Of a stretch of DNA of 64,000 nt, positions 22,838 through 35,300 are shown in pieces. A program made the translations under genes and the position numbers. Under the pieces are notes generated by a model. The model was not told the DNA's origin. It did no database searches and saw only the letters and a program-made list of their open reading frames with translations. Source of the stretch: Marsupella aquatica (Eukaryota > Marchantiophyta); NCBI GenBank assembly GCA_973895155.1, contig OZ316891.1, positions 13,640,001 to 13,704,000 on the forward strand. The letters run 5' to 3'. Numbering within the stretch: the stretch's first letter is position 1; every line of letters begins with the position of its first letter.

Positions 22838-25800
22838 TTAGAGAACTTTGTCTAACGCTGCCCGATATTCAGCCAAATCCTGCACATATAACACATGAGT
22901 AAGTGGATGCTTTTGACCGCTACGAACTGTCCCCCATTCTTCTTGCTACATTGATAACATTCCTGAGAAACCAGAACCCGAACTTTAAGCATGAAATTGA
23001 ACCTCAACTACATTGGAAATCTCCGAAAGGGTGAAGCTACGATGTAAATTACTTACATGAGTTAGGGCATACACTCCATATGCATCTTTCCCCACTGGAT
23101 TTCCACGACGAATAAATCTCCCCTCCTTGAATCCATACAGCATGGGGATTCCAGTGGATAGCTCAAGCTCGATGACCTGTTTACAAATGAGCACTGTTAT
23201 AGCACCTTTGCAAATCCAGAATATTCTTCAATATATGTTAAAAAATACGAACCAAACAAACGCAAACAAATACCCTACAACTTGCATTGATCCAGTTTTG
23301 TCAGGAGCAAAGTGCATGAACTATCGCACCTATGGATAGTGGAAGACTTACCTCTTGAGAGGTTAGTTTGTCCAAATACATAATGATGGACCGCAATGAG
23401 TTACCATGTGCAGAGATCAGCACATTCTTGCCAGATTTGAGCTGGGGTTCCACCTGAGCAACAAGACCAGCATATAGGGAGTCAATACAACTGAAACTGA
23501 AAAATACCAATTAAAGGTGTTGAGCCAACTACTATTGTTAAAGACGCAAAGCATCCAGCTTACATATTCTTTGAAGTACGCAACAGCACGTTCTGCACAC
23601 ATAGCTAGACTTTCACCATTCGGAGGAGGGATATCATAGCTTCTTCGCCAGACTTTGACTTGATCTGCTCCATATTTATCTGCAGTTTCTTGCTTATTTA
23701 GACCTTGCAACTCACCATACCTGTGTTCAGATTGCACAAAAAAGGAGGTCAGTGTCTTCTTAAAACAGCACCTGTAATCCTGCTGGAACATACTCATGGT
23801 TATGTTCTTTCTGTACCTGACAGTACTGAGATGAGAAGCCTAAAAGAGCCAGAGTACAAGTACATCGATTGCTTACATCCGTTCGTTCAGCTCCCAAGCT
23901 ATAACTACAGGAATTGTTTCCTCCTTAGTATCTTCACTGAAAATTGTGCTCCATGCTACAGCTCTTGCACTCTCGTTGTGTAGGACCGTCGGGACCTGCA
24001 AGTATGATCAGGACAAAGATGAATAGGAAAAATAGACCACCGAGTTGGACGTAACCAAAAAAAGGATCACAGCCCAGCATCTCAGCCTGGGCTGTCAAGA
24101 AACAGTTGAGAGTAAATGACATCTTGGCTTGAAGATATCAAGGTTCCTCGAATAATGATGAGAGGGCGGATCCATTTTATGAAGACATAAGGCTCATTGA
24201 GTCACACAACCCTATACATACACCGAAAATGAACAGAAAATACAGGACGGCATGGTCGCTTAAGGGACACATTGCCTCCAAGTGCCAGGGCAAAGGGTAA
24301 GGTCAAAAGTATACTTTGACGTGCCCTGGAAAAGGAGTCCTTGGACTGACGCCATGATTTATAACTGTACACACCTAAAAGTTGGTCCCTTGATAGTGGT
24401 GACCAGTGCACAGTTACTAACTTGACCATGATCAGAACAACTTTTAATTGGACGCGCATAATTCAGGGACGCAGAGGATACCACATCTACCAGGGTCCAA
24501 CATCTCATCTGCAACTGCCATTGATAGCCGACCGCCCCCCAGGAATCAAATGTGAGTACGGTGGACCTTTAGGATAAGCAAGGAACAAACCTTTTGCTTC
24601 CGATGTTGAGTCATGGCCAACATTGCAGTCATCTGGGCCCGAATCAAATCTGACGTGAAAATCATATCAACAGGAATGTCTTGAATTCGCTTCCCTGCTT
24701 CAAGGGCCTCTTTCACTCCTTGCTGTGAGAGAGGAACATCTACGCACCCCGTGAACAGATTCTTTTGATTCCACAGAGACTCTCCATGGCGGATCAAAAT
24801 TAATGCTCCTTCCGCTGCACATGGAGCCCACCAAATGTAAATCACTGAGACTAAAACTTGGCATTTCGCACTGACATCAAATCCTACCCGGATGACATCA
24901 TTAACCCTTAGGAGGAAATGCGCTTCAAAACTTGGCAGACAGACACACAAAGAAATTTGTAACTTGTCAAACAGTCTCAGCAAAAACTCAGTCTCATCTC
25001 CAGACGTGAATAACATGTTTAAAGCAAGCCTCTGGCTACGATTTCGAGCATCAACTCAAATTCACGGTCGTGGCATTTTCGCCAAAATAATGATCATGCG
25101 CAGGCCAGCTGACCCAGACGTCAGTTGCATGAAGTGGAGATGGCTGTGGTCAGGAAAGGACTTTCTCAACTTGTGAACGGCTCTAATGTCGTCCATAAAC
25201 TTGTTCTGTAGATTAACGTTCACGATATGGCAGATGCAGGTTTCATATTATGCCATCTAAGTCTTCCAAAATTCTCGCTCGACAGGGTTGCCTACCTACC
25301 CCAGCTCAAACCACAACCAGCTCGGAGAGCCCCAAGAGAGGGAGCTTGTCTCCGGTGCGAAAATGCATAACCGGCCACCGACACATTTGGAGGAAGAATT
25401 CGATACCATACTGTCAGGCGCCTGAACTAGCAGGTACAGATGGAACGTGACGAGTGAAAAAGGCCAGCGAAATTATTAAAAGGCAACGGAATGTATTTTC
25501 GGTCATGTAAAAGTCTTTTTAGCTGAAGAAGGCGTTCTTGCAAATATGATATTCCTGAAATGCATCAAGCGGCGACAGCTACCCTCCAAGCTAGAGGTTG
25601 GGTACTTGTTAACGACCAACTTACGAGAAATTCTGCCGTTTGAGGAAGACCCATCGGCACCATTGGTGGAAGATGCCCGGATGGAATACCTCAGGGCGAG
25701 AGAACGCTCTTTAGACCCATAAACACCACCATGCAACACGTCAAGGTCGCCTCGTCTGGGAAATGTGAACGAGAACCTTGTCGCTGCCGAGGCCAACGAA

Positions 25801-25877
25801 ATTGCTTTTCCCTGACCGGCTATTACTCTAGTGGACCATGAATTGATGCCCGCCGAGAAGGCCACAGACGCTGCCAT
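22838..25877 (-). CDS. Cofactor-dependent phosphoglycerate mutase, plastid-targeted form, 7 exons
   Basis: Interconverts 3- and 2-phosphoglycerate in glycolysis using a phosphohistidine. Exons on the minus strand are 25625-25877, 24591-24814, 23877-23995, 23564-23720, 23352-23453, 23057-23176 and 22838-22879. The frame is continuous and gives 338 residues, close to plant homologues. Residues 1 to about 84 ([18 protein letters not shown], Ser/Arg-rich, few acids) look like a chloroplast transit peptide. The catalytic His is 94 in [12 protein letters not shown], the second His is 267 in [10 protein letters not shown], and the acid/base Glu is 197 in [13 protein letters not shown]. The start at 25877 is the first ATG; a longer in-frame stretch upstream opens only with TTG. 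The acceptor of exon 5 was set at CTCAG before GTGGAACCC by alignment. Intron 1 is 810 bases. Plastid location is inferred from composition. Confidence 0.95.
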
Positions 25878-26326
25878 CCTGCTTGCCACTTCAAAAACGA
25901 AACACACCAATTCAAAATTTGGGAAAGGCCATCAATCGATCGATCAATCAATAAACCAAATTGTCCGTCTCTTCGCCAGTCTCTGAGCTACGTCTATTTC
26001 TAAATGATTGCCGCATTGACAGCTGCGAATCCTAATCATTCGGAAACAGACGACAACGCCACACATTCCAGATCAAGCATTCCTGTCACGCAGACAAAAG
26101 AAAAGCTTCTCTCGAATGATCACTTCTACTAGAGTAGCTACGAACCTGGAACCCAGCTGAGATGGGAAAAAAGTGGGAACGGCAGCGGACAGCCCTCCAA
26201 CCTCTCAAAGAGCGCTCGTTTGGGCCTCCGATCCAGATCAACACCTGGGTTTGCAGGCGTCTGCCGACCAGCACCGGATCCGCGACCAGCACCGATACTC
26301 GTAGCTCAAACCACGGCCATCTCAAC

Positions 26327-26357
<31 letters not shown>

Positions 26358-26817
26358 GCTGCAACGAAATCAAAACAGAGTCGCAACCCCTGCTCTACTC
26401 TGCTCTGCTCTGCTCTTCTTGGCCGAAATCCAAGCCTCGTGGCTCGGCTGAGTCTCTTGCAACTACAGCAGCAGTGTACGCTGAACCTCAGCCTATGCAA
26501 ACCACATTCCGCCGTTTTCCTCTCGTTCTCGTGCACCTAAGATCTTCTTCGTCGTCCACCTACTGCGGTCGTTGCTTTCTCCGCTGCTGCGATTCCTGCA
26601 ACCATGGATCAATCGTCCACCTACCTACACTCGGTCCTTGTTTCCTCCGCTGCTCAGATTCCTCTGCCTCTGCCTCTGCCTGGCCCAAAGATTTTCTTTC
26701 TAAATTGGAAGACGGGAGGGAGTGAAGCGAAGTGCATATACTGCATTGACCAGACCCGCACTCGACAACATTTATCACAGGGCATTTTCTTTTTGACTCG
26801 ACACCAGAATTAGACAT
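25878..26817. other. 5' flank of the mutase gene with microsatellites
   Basis: CCA/CAA triplet runs lie at 26328-26358, CTGCT-type pentamers at 26390-26417 and CTCTGC hexamers near 26660-26680. Triplet runs of this kind are common in plant leaders. A 187-codon plus-strand frame over 26162-26725 reflects this low complexity and is not called. Confidence 0.6.
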
Positions 26818-27015
26818 GTTTGGTGAAGACTCAAAAGCACACCAAAGTGCTCCACATAAAGGAACCTCAAATGCATAAAACAACTCAAGGGGTCTTTACA
26901 CTGAAGCAGGGGAAATATTTGGTTAAGACTCAAAAGCAAATTAAAGTACTCCGTATAAAGGAATAAAGGAATGTCATACCCATAAAACAACTCAAGGGGA
27001 CTTTACAAGAACCAC
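26818..27015 (+). repeat. Tandem duplication, about 105-base unit, two copies
   Basis: TTTGGT(G/T)AAGACTCAAAAGCA and CATAAAACAACTCAAGGGG occur in both copies, about 105 bases apart. There are several differences, so it is not very recent. Confidence 0.8.
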
Positions 27016-27154
27016 GGGACAACAATTGAGGGGTCATTCCCAGGAGTTTGCTTTTAGATTTGGTGGCAACCCCTTCATGTCAAATGAGTCCATTTTGGCT
27101 TTACATGGAGTTGAGAGGTCATTTGTACTCCACTTCTCCCACTTCTCCCAATGG

Positions 27155-27500
27155 CACTGGAGTGGGTCCCTCAAAATGTCCCAAACTGTAGACTACCTAT
27201 GGAGCTGGAATTTTGAAAGGTATATATATCACACTGCCAAAGCTAGAGTGGGTCCCTCAAAATGCTAGAAAGTTATGGACTACCTATGGAGGTGGAATTT
27301 GGAAAGGTATTTGTCCTGCCAAAGAACAACAGAGTCAAAGGGGGAGACACACCCCAAATGGGGGGCAATGTTCCAAAGGGAGCAGAGCCAATAAGGGGGG
27401 AGTGTACAATGTAGTTTTGGCCAAAGTTTATACCACCTAGGAAGGTAATTTTGAAAAGTATATAAATCGCACTCCGAAAGAACATGAGCGTCAAACCTAG
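27155..27500 (+). repeat. Tandem repeat, about 86-base unit, two to three copies
   Basis: GTGGGTCCCTCAAAATG at 27162 and 27248 is followed each time by GACTACCTATGGAG(C/G)TGGAATTT. A third, more diverged copy (TTTTGAAAAGTATATAAATC) is at 27450-27480. Confidence 0.75.
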
Positions 27501-28969
27501 AGACAGGGTCCCAAAGGAAGGTGACCCAATGAAGGGGAGGAAGGACCTCTCCACCGCATCTCATTTCTTCAGACAGTATTCAATGCATTATCTGACCACC
27601 TTCTGGGGTCAAGAGACACTCTATACCGACCTGTGGCTGTGTATGGTAAGACATAAGATAGTGACATCTCAATTTTGTCCTCCCTTCCTTGTAAAGTCCT
27701 ATTTAGTTTGGTCATGATCTTGGGGAGGCTTTATCTGGTTTGAACGGTCAAGATTGTGGAGAAGAAATCTCATAAATGTGAAGCAGTTCATTTTTGGTCA
27801 TTATCTTGGGGAAGCTTAATCTGGTTTGGTTGGTTGGATGCCAGCCTGTTTTGAGTTTGGACCATCTGTGTGTAAGTTGGGGTCCAACGGCTTCACTTTC
27901 ATTCTGTGCATTGAAATCGAAAGCAGAGATACACTAGTAGAAATTGGGTGGTTTTGTCACTATGTTTTAGGACTCAATTTTACTACTTGTTCCCAAGAGC
28001 AACAAGGGATGACCATTGAAAAATGTTGGTCTAAGAAATGGAATCTATTTGTTTTATAATTGGTTGGTTTAAGAGTCTCCCAACTCTCTCATTGAATTAG
28101 ATCTAACAATTTTGGAGTTGGAATTGGAATTAAAGTTTCAATAGGGGTCACAAACATATGCCACAGAAAATGAGTAGGAGGGTAACTAAGAGTTGTGGCC
28201 TCCTCTTTGAAAAAAAAAAATGTGGGTTCACTAACAATCACTCATTCATGTGGGCCTCATTGCGGTGTGCAATCGCTCCACTGCTTCCATCACCTGAGTT
28301 GCATACCTTAGGCTAGGTATGGTCATCTTGCCTTTGTAGCCCCTAATGACATCATATGTGATCTTGTCCATATTAAACTTTATACTTATAAACTCGCTTC
28401 AAATCACCTACAAGAGTAGTCATTGAAGGACGCATGGTTGAGAAAATACTATGCCCAGCCAGCTTAATTATGCCAACCCCAAAGATTGTACCTTTGGTGA
28501 TCTATCCCCACATCACTGACCATCTCGAAAACTGATCACCATTATGAACTCTTCTCCCAATACATTTATAAATAACTGTTTTCACTTATTTTATATTAAA
28601 AAAAAATCTTTAACTTTTCCCCCATGTTTTTGGTACTTAATCTACATATTATTTATCAAAATTCATAATACAGCCCTTGTATAGCCTGGTAGTCATTCAA
28701 ATTTATAGTGCCCCCAAAAATGAATCTAGCTAAAGAGAGAGTAAAGCAAGAAGACAATTTAATATAGTGTAACAGAAATAGAAATACACAATTCCCAAGC
28801 AAGGAGGGATCCAATAGGACCAAGAAAAAGGGGAGGCCTCAAACAATGTAGGGGGGATCAAGGAGAACTCCCTATGTATAGGTCACTATGTTTTGGTCCC
28901 CTTTAGCTCCCCTCACCTAAGATAAAAAATTTAATCATTTTTTTTTAATTACAACCTCCACTTGAAATA
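27501..28969. other. Gene-free stretch
   Basis: Only short frames with no recognised content. AT-rich tracts and poly-A/T runs occur near 28209, 28600 and 28935. The phrase TTGGTCAT(G/T)ATCTTGGGGA(G/A)GCTT(T/A)ATCTGGTTTG is repeated at about 27709 and 27796. Confidence 0.5.
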
Positions 28970-29035
28970 TCCAAGCACAACCAAGTGATAGGTTGAACTT
29001 TAAATATTTCAACCTGTCACTTGGTTGTGTTTGGA
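28970..29035. repeat. Compact hairpin with 28-base arms
   Basis: The arm at 28970-28997 (TCCAAGCACAACCAAGTGAT...) and that at 29008-29035 pair at 26 of 28 positions, with a 10-base loop. Size and loop fit a small-RNA precursor or a minimal foldback remnant. Confidence 0.8.
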
Positions 29036-29169
29036 TTCTATGATGCAGTGGGGTCTTCAATTTCTATGTGCAATGCACGGGTAATTGAACATTATCACAA
29101 TAACAATATGGTCGGGATCACACATAACATGCCTCTACAATTACTACATCGCAAAGCTTATATGTTTTT

Positions 29170-29530
29170 GTTTTGCTGTAACATTTTTTCTAGCCTTGAG
29201 ATGGTTTTCTAATCTTCACATGTTTATTTCTCCTTAACATTTTTGCGTTGCCTTGAGATTTTTTTCTCGCAAAATATTTTTCTCACCCTTGACATCTTTT
29301 CTCACCTCACTTTACATTTCTCTTCACCTCGACACCTAATTTTTTTCTCATCTCGCTATCTTTTTCTCACCTTGACAACTTTTACTCATCTTTACATCTT
29401 TCTCTCATCTGGCCATCTCTTTTCTTCCCTCAACATCTCTTTCTCATCTTGACTTCTTCTACTTATCTTGACTTCTTTTACTCACCTTGACATCTTTTTC
29501 TTCCCTCAAGATCTTTTCTCACCTGGTTTG
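29170..29530 (+). repeat. Degenerate 20-base pyrimidine-rich repeat
   Basis: Variants of TTGACATCTTTTTCTCACC follow one another about 16 times with many substitutions. It is strongly T/C-biased on the plus strand. Confidence 0.75.
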
Positions 29531-32500
29531 ACAATTTTTAAGTAGTCCACAATGAGCCTTTAATTTTGCCCGCCTTTTTCTTCACATCCACTGCATTTTG
29601 TGAGCTACTAATGAGGCTACTAAGCCTGTCTGCTTAAGTAAGACATAGCATCTTATTCATTGTGACTGAGTTGACTTATCACTTAGTTGATTGCGATTAA
29701 GACTTTTGTTATGACTACACATGATGAATTTATACATGCCAACTCGCATGCCAAGTTGACCAGATGCGGGACCAGATTAAGGGGCATGGTCATATAAATG
29801 ACTCAAACCAAGTCATAGATACAACTCAAAAATTAATCTTGTTTAATTTAGTCATGGGAAGTGATGATTTTGACACAAATGTTTTGAAGCCAGTTTCTTT
29901 GGCTTCTTTGAAAAGATTGACAAGTTGCTCACAAATTAGGGTCATTTTAATAGGATAACATTTGGGAATTATCAGGACTAGTTTGTCACGGAAGCAACTA
30001 TTGAAAGTGGATGAAGGGTCATTTGAGGATAACATTTGTGACTTATCATGACTATTGTCTTCCCCAAACTGGGCCCCAAACACAACGTCATGGCTTTGTA
30101 TTTGAATAATGGGCTATCGGGTGCTCTATTTGAATAGTGTGTGCCTAGGGCATTGTATTTGAATTGTGACTATGTGTTTTCAATTTTTGGTACTTGCAGG
30201 GCTTTGTGTTTGAATGTTGACATGACCAAACGATTCATGAACATTTTACTGTTTGTGCTCAATGTAGAACAGTATAGGGTCCAAATTGTGAACACAACGC
30301 CAATATTCAAATTGAAAGCCCAGGCACTGGCTAAAATGATGTTATGTTTGAAGAAAAAGTATTTTTTCTTATGGAGACCCTAAAATTTCCATTTGCAAAC
30401 ACAGTGCCTGGACGCTGAGGAAGACCTTGGGGAAAATTGACAGTTTATCATGACTAGTTTGTCACTAAAAGTGACTATTAAAAGATGATGAAATGGAGCT
30501 TCTGTGACTTGTAAGGCTACTAGCTAGCATGACCTTCTGCTCATATTTCTGACCAAAGTTGTGGCCACATCTGGTCGTTGGTGTGTCTAGATAGAACTAC
30601 TTTGTCATATTCAGGACTGGAACGATTGCAACTTTTGCCGCTACACATGACTGCATGGTTATTTTACAACTTGGGGCTTTGTCATAAAACTGACTGCGCT
30701 GTGAGACATTGTAATGGGAGGGCGCAATAGAACTGAGCTCAAGGTTGGGAGGATCGGCTTTACAACCTCTATTCTGGCTGGTTTCTTGCTCTACTAAGTG
30801 TTTTCTGATCAAGAGGTGAAGTGCTATCTGTAAACAGCGGATTTTTGTTTTGTTTTGGCCTGTCAGGAATGCTGTTTGCGGAAATTAATAGTTTAGGTTG
30901 CTCAGAAAGCCCTTTCTATAAGATTTCGGAATTGTCTGAGTAATATAAGATATTTAATTTATCAGCTGGAGAAGACGAATATTATAAAATAGCTACTGGT
31001 AATTGTTTAGAGTTGGACGAAAACAATCAAGAAGAACTCCTTACTCCAGCTAGATACAGACAAGATTTTGTGGCTATTGCTTGGGAACATATACAACTTC
31101 GTAGTATTTTCCCTTTGCAATATTTTTCCGTTGGAGCTTCTCCCATTCCTTTTCTCGAATGGTGGGGTCTGGATTTGGAATAGGTTGAGATTATAATTTG
31201 TGCTTCGCTGATCAGGCTTTATTGCACGAAGCAGACTTGCAATGTTCGACTGAAGCTTTTGGAGCTTATGCGACTGAAAAGGAAACGTACTGGGGAGCGC
31301 ACTGATGGAGCTATGGCAGCGAAGCACGAGGATTTGAGAGCTTGCAAGACAGTTGAGCAATGGGGACTGCTAAATGCAATCGATTTGGATTCGCGTCTAC
31401 GGGAGATGGTTTACTTTGGTGCAGGCTAGGGATTATGACCTTTTGTTGTGTTGCCGCCTGAATCTTTGGACTGTATCTTGTTACGAACTGAGCATTGAGC
31501 TTCAATTGGTGGCTCAACTGAGCTTTTGTAGTGCGGAGCTTGTGAGACCTGAGAACACGTTGGAGTTGTCCTTTGGCTAAGGTTTAATGCTAGAGGTTCA
31601 ATTTGTGCGCTCCTTGAGAGAGTCCTCGCAGGGGGCTGAGCTGAACTGAGTTGGAGAGGAGGCAATGGAGTTTGTATTAGATTGCTTGGAAGAAAAGGTT
31701 GGGTGCGAGGAAAGTCGTCGCCAACCCATTGTCTGACAATTCAATGTACTATGGCGGCATGGTGTTCACATGGTGATCAGCTTCTTATGAGTGCATTGAC
31801 GTTGGATTTGATCAAGTTTCGGTTGAGATTTGCTCGGAGCAGTACTTAATCAAGTGTTGAGATCGATGGGCTTACTAAGGAGAGAAGGAAATGCTATTTG
31901 AGTGTCATATTCATTGAAGAAATGCAACTCAAAGGAGACACAATGAATTACCTCTACTTGTCTGCAACAACACACAAACCCTGTGAATTCAATGGACGAT
32001 TGGGTCCCTTTCCTGTGGTTCCCCTTTCCCGTCCCTTCACTTCGATTCGATTCGCTTCTCAAAAAAGAGTCTCCAATGCACACATTCCTTGTTCGCTTCT
32101 TTAGATTGTAAATAATTGGCCAACATTTTGGTCCCTCTAACTTGTAAACTGCATTCTTTCATTTTTTCAGTCATCAGTGGCAGCGGGTGCTTCTCCTGGA
32201 TATGAAATTACAAAATGCAAGGTTTTGTGTGAAGCATTCTCATCTCCATTTCATGGAGATGCCAGAGCGCTGAAACAGCAGAGGCCGTGGCCATAGGAAG
32301 ATTTTTCCCTCTCTAGTCGCCCAGCTCACCACTGCACTTAAGCCTCAACCATTTGCGATCATTGATGAGAACAAGACCTGGGACTTGAATGCTCCTGCGA
32401 ACTTTAGTCCAAAGTCCTTCATCATCAACAGTTGAAGCTCTCCAGTGGGGATCGAAAGAAAGCTCTAAGCCAGTTAGAGCATCAAAGGTCATGTCAAGCG

Positions 32501-32664
32501 GAAAAGCATACATCTGATCAGCAAGCCCCGACCCCAAATAATTGGCAACCTGGTCCAACGATTCGAAACAACCTGATTGGTAGGCAACCTCCCCCAAGAA
32601 GCTCAAACAGAAATGCTTCTAAAAATTCAAATCGGGATTCCAGTGAGCAGATCGAATCCAAAGT
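29531..32664. other. Gene-free stretch
   Basis: The phrase AGTTTGTCAC...AAG(C/T)(A/G)ACTATT(G/A)AAAG(T/A) recurs at about 29980 and 30450, and TTTGAATTGTGA/TTTGAATGTTGA phrases occur at 30100-30230. The longest frame (31007-31360 minus, 117 codons) is unrecognised. Confidence 0.5.
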
Positions 32665-32714
32665 GGAATCAAAGAATGTATGACGTAAAGAGTGGAATCA
32701 AAGAATGTATCACG

Positions 32715-32856
32715 TAAAGTCATTGGTCGGATTGAATCAGTTGAAAAACAGAACATTGTTGGCTTGAAAGTACAACTCAAACAAGTAAAGTCATTGGTCG
32801 GATTGAATCATGTCAAAAACAGAACATTTTTGGCTTGAAAGTAGAACTCAAACAAG
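32715..32856 (+). repeat. 71-base tandem duplication
   Basis: Two copies begin TAAAGTCATTGGTCGGATTG at 32715 and 32786 and differ at only a few bases. A shorter duplication (GTGGAATCAAAGAATGTAT) lies just upstream at 32658-32712. Confidence 0.9.
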
Positions 32857-33540
32857 TAGGAAACATAAAAGCGAATTTAACCAGAAGTATAGCAGCTAAG
32901 TGAACTATGTGCTGAAGAGCTGTGTCGATGTGCTGCAGATCCAAGTCAGAGCTAATGATGTTCTGAAGGATCAAATTTCAAGAGCGAAGTTCCACTAGAG
33001 CCATGATGTGCTGAAGGATTGAATCTCAAACGAGCAGGAATTTCTAGACTCTACATCGTGAATCAAATTGAGGTACTCTCACTATGTCTCCACCGTTGCA
33101 TAATCTGCACCAAAGGCCTGGCTATGAGAACAATTACGTTGCAATGTCTTGAAGGTTTTAAAAACTGCCGAAGGACCCCGCCACAAGAAGATGTCCAGTA
33201 GTTGTCCACTTCTAGGGGAGTGAATTAACTTTTAACAAAAGTTAAGTTCCATATTTTTTGGCACTTCACCTTCTGGTTGAGTACTTACAACGAACTGATA
33301 GTAACTACTGTAGTGGTTGTTACGAAATAATTACCACGTTCTAACTAAGCTGGACACTTCAACCTTGAGGAACACTGCCCCGACTTATCTTCTCCTTTAA
33401 CAACATAGTTAAAGAAACGTTACGTGTGAAAACGTTTACATTGGGTAGGGTGCGTTTCTAATACGGCATTATGGTCAGTTTTAGTCCCTCGAAACTTCAG
33501 CTGGAAAAAAGGTAAAACGGCAGGGATCTACAGGAGACAT
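32857..33540. other. Gene-free stretch
   Basis: A phrase TGATG(T/A)(G/T)CTGAAGGAT...AAATTTCAA/GAATCTCAA recurs at 32956 and 33005. No gene was recognised. Confidence 0.5.
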
Positions 33541-33760
33541 ATAGTGGCGGCTGCATGGTACCAGGCTGGTTGACCGTGGAGCAACAGTAAGGTCACTACT
33601 ACACTAGGGCTGCATGGTTTCAGGCTAGAACTCTATAGGAGCTAGAGGATAGTGTCCCTGCATTGTATAGGGCTGGTTGACTGCGGAACTAGATCTGTAG
33701 GGCCTAGAGGGCTGGGTTGCAAGGCTAATAAAGGCCCAACAAATCCCTTTTAAATTCAGG
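33541..33760 (+). repeat. Dispersed phrase block GCATGGTACCAGGCTGGTTGAC
   Basis: Contains GGCTGCATGGTACCAGGCTG, a degenerate second copy and GGCTGGTTGACTG. The same block, in the same order and ending GGCCCAACAAATC, recurs at 37860-38290, where one copy is split by an LTR. Both blocks lie upstream of a fucosyltransferase copy and are probably part of the duplicated segment. Confidence 0.75.
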
Positions 33761-33904
33761 GGCCTTGTAGGAGGGTTTGTTTCCCTGTAGGGCCCATCAA
33801 TCATCTCTTTTTCTCTCTAAAGAGTACTCGACAAATATGACTCTTCTGCGTAATAATACGAGTCTTTCCCCCTTTGCAGGCACGCGACGCAGCCAGTCAT
33901 CACC

Positions 33905-35074
33905 CCAACCACCCAAAAACTGGTCAAATGGACAGCAATCCTTTCGGGGCTTCTCGCGCCTGATTTTGGGGACGGTCGAAGAATTCGTCGAGGACTTTCT
34001 CTCTTCTGTTTTGTGTTGACAGCCTCAGGTCCTATCTGATCTCTAGGTGCTGCAAGTCGGCGAGCTGGGCTGTCATGTGAAAATGACAGGGTCGGGAGTG
34101 CGGAGTCTTGGCTTCATGCCCGAGCTGTCGATCTTGGAGGCGTCCCGATCGATTAGAAGGTCCCTCATCTCTGGAGAAGATCCCCTAACTTTGAGCACGA
34201 GGACAGTCTCTACCCCGAGGAGCTGCCGGTGTTGTCCCCGCTGAGCGGAAGAAAATCGACCACCCCCACAACGCCGCCATGTCGTCACGAAGCAAAAGCG
34301 CAGGAGATGACCATGGTCTTCAATAATGGATCTCTGAACTCGGTTGCTGCGCATGCTTTTTTTTAGTGGCAGTACTGATAGCGATAGTTTTGGGCATCCA
34401 AGACCTCTCAAACGAATGGAACACAAGTCCTTTAAGCTGCTCGAGCGTCCCTTTGCCCAGCACCTCTCCTCTGCAGGGCAATCATTGTTTTCTTCCGTTG
34501 AGCATGACACCCAAGATGATAGGTTTGGGGTGGATGATGACACGGATGGAGGATGAACAAGAGGAGGATCAGAAGTGTTGGAGCAGGACTAGGCATTGGA
34601 AGTACAGACCGTCCGAACGCCACTTTCCACCGTCTCCTTCTCTCACTCGAGGCTAGAAATTTATAAATCTTTGCATGCTCGCTGTACCGCCGGGAAGAAG
34701 TGGGAGAACCTCACAGAAATGACTCAATATCAGAAAACAATGATGGCCCGTGTAAGTATTTGGTGTACTTGCAAGGCTGGGAAGGGCTGGGGAACAGCTT
34801 TTTGAGCTTAGTCACAGCTCTTACTTACGCTTTGATGACAGATCGAGTGCTGCTTTATGATACAAGGAGGAATATGCACAGGTTGATCTGTGAGCCATTC
34901 CAGGGTTCGTCCTGGACTCTGCCCACGACGTTTCCTTTCGAGAAGGTCGGTGAGCTGCCTTCGCCGGATGACATTGTGGACCAAGAGCTGGAGAGAGTGG
35001 CCGCTGTGAGGCTGAATCTTCGCCATGAACAGTCTGACCAGGACCAAAGGTTTTTCTGCGCTGATGTGCGGAAG
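33905..35074 (+). pseudogene. Truncated, frameshifted copy of the GT37 fucosyltransferase
   Basis: Closely related at base level to 39640-40797, from the 5' flank through the N-terminal third of the enzyme. The ATG is at 34083 (MTGSGVRSLGFMPELSILEA). The reading frame then changes at least three times: the N-terminal tail, the membrane anchor/stem (34366 on) and the catalytic start (34700 on) are all in different frames. The conserved GLGNR is altered to GLGNS. Homology stops abruptly at about 35070, losing the C-terminal two thirds, including the GIQVR and SGWSTFGYVAQG motifs. After that comes sequence shared with 45182-45214. This is a dead duplicate. Confidence 0.92.
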
Positions 35075-35077
35075 AGT

Positions 35078-35300
35078 CAAAAAATGTTTTGTCGATGGGA
35101 GAGACCAAACTTTGTAGCACTAGCCAGGTTCACCATAATTAGTACCTTTAGTACCATTTTACTGAAATTGTGGAGCGAAATGACACGGGAGAGGAGAAGA
35201 ATGAGTGGATAGTGAAAAAGTGCTTTTTCCTGAAATTGTGGAGCAAAATGACACGGGACCTAAGAATGAGTGGATAGTGAAAAAGTGAGAAGTCTTGGAC
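35078..35300 (+). repeat. Foreign sequence at the pseudogene break, plus a 68-base tandem duplication
   Basis: 35078-35110 (AGAGTCAAAAAATGTTTTGT and following) is similar to 45182-45214, so a dispersed repeat lies at the truncation point. Immediately after, TACTGAAATTGTGGAGC...AGTGGATAGTGAAAAAGTG is duplicated in tandem at about 35160-35290. Confidence 0.75.

Noticed and set aside
26162-26725. 187-codon plus-strand frame
   Set aside because: Composed largely of triplet and pentamer microsatellites (poly Thr/Asn, Ser/Cys runs); no domain; lies in the 5' flank of the mutase gene.
34073-34543. 156-codon minus-strand frame
   Set aside because: Antisense shadow of the fucosyltransferase pseudogene.
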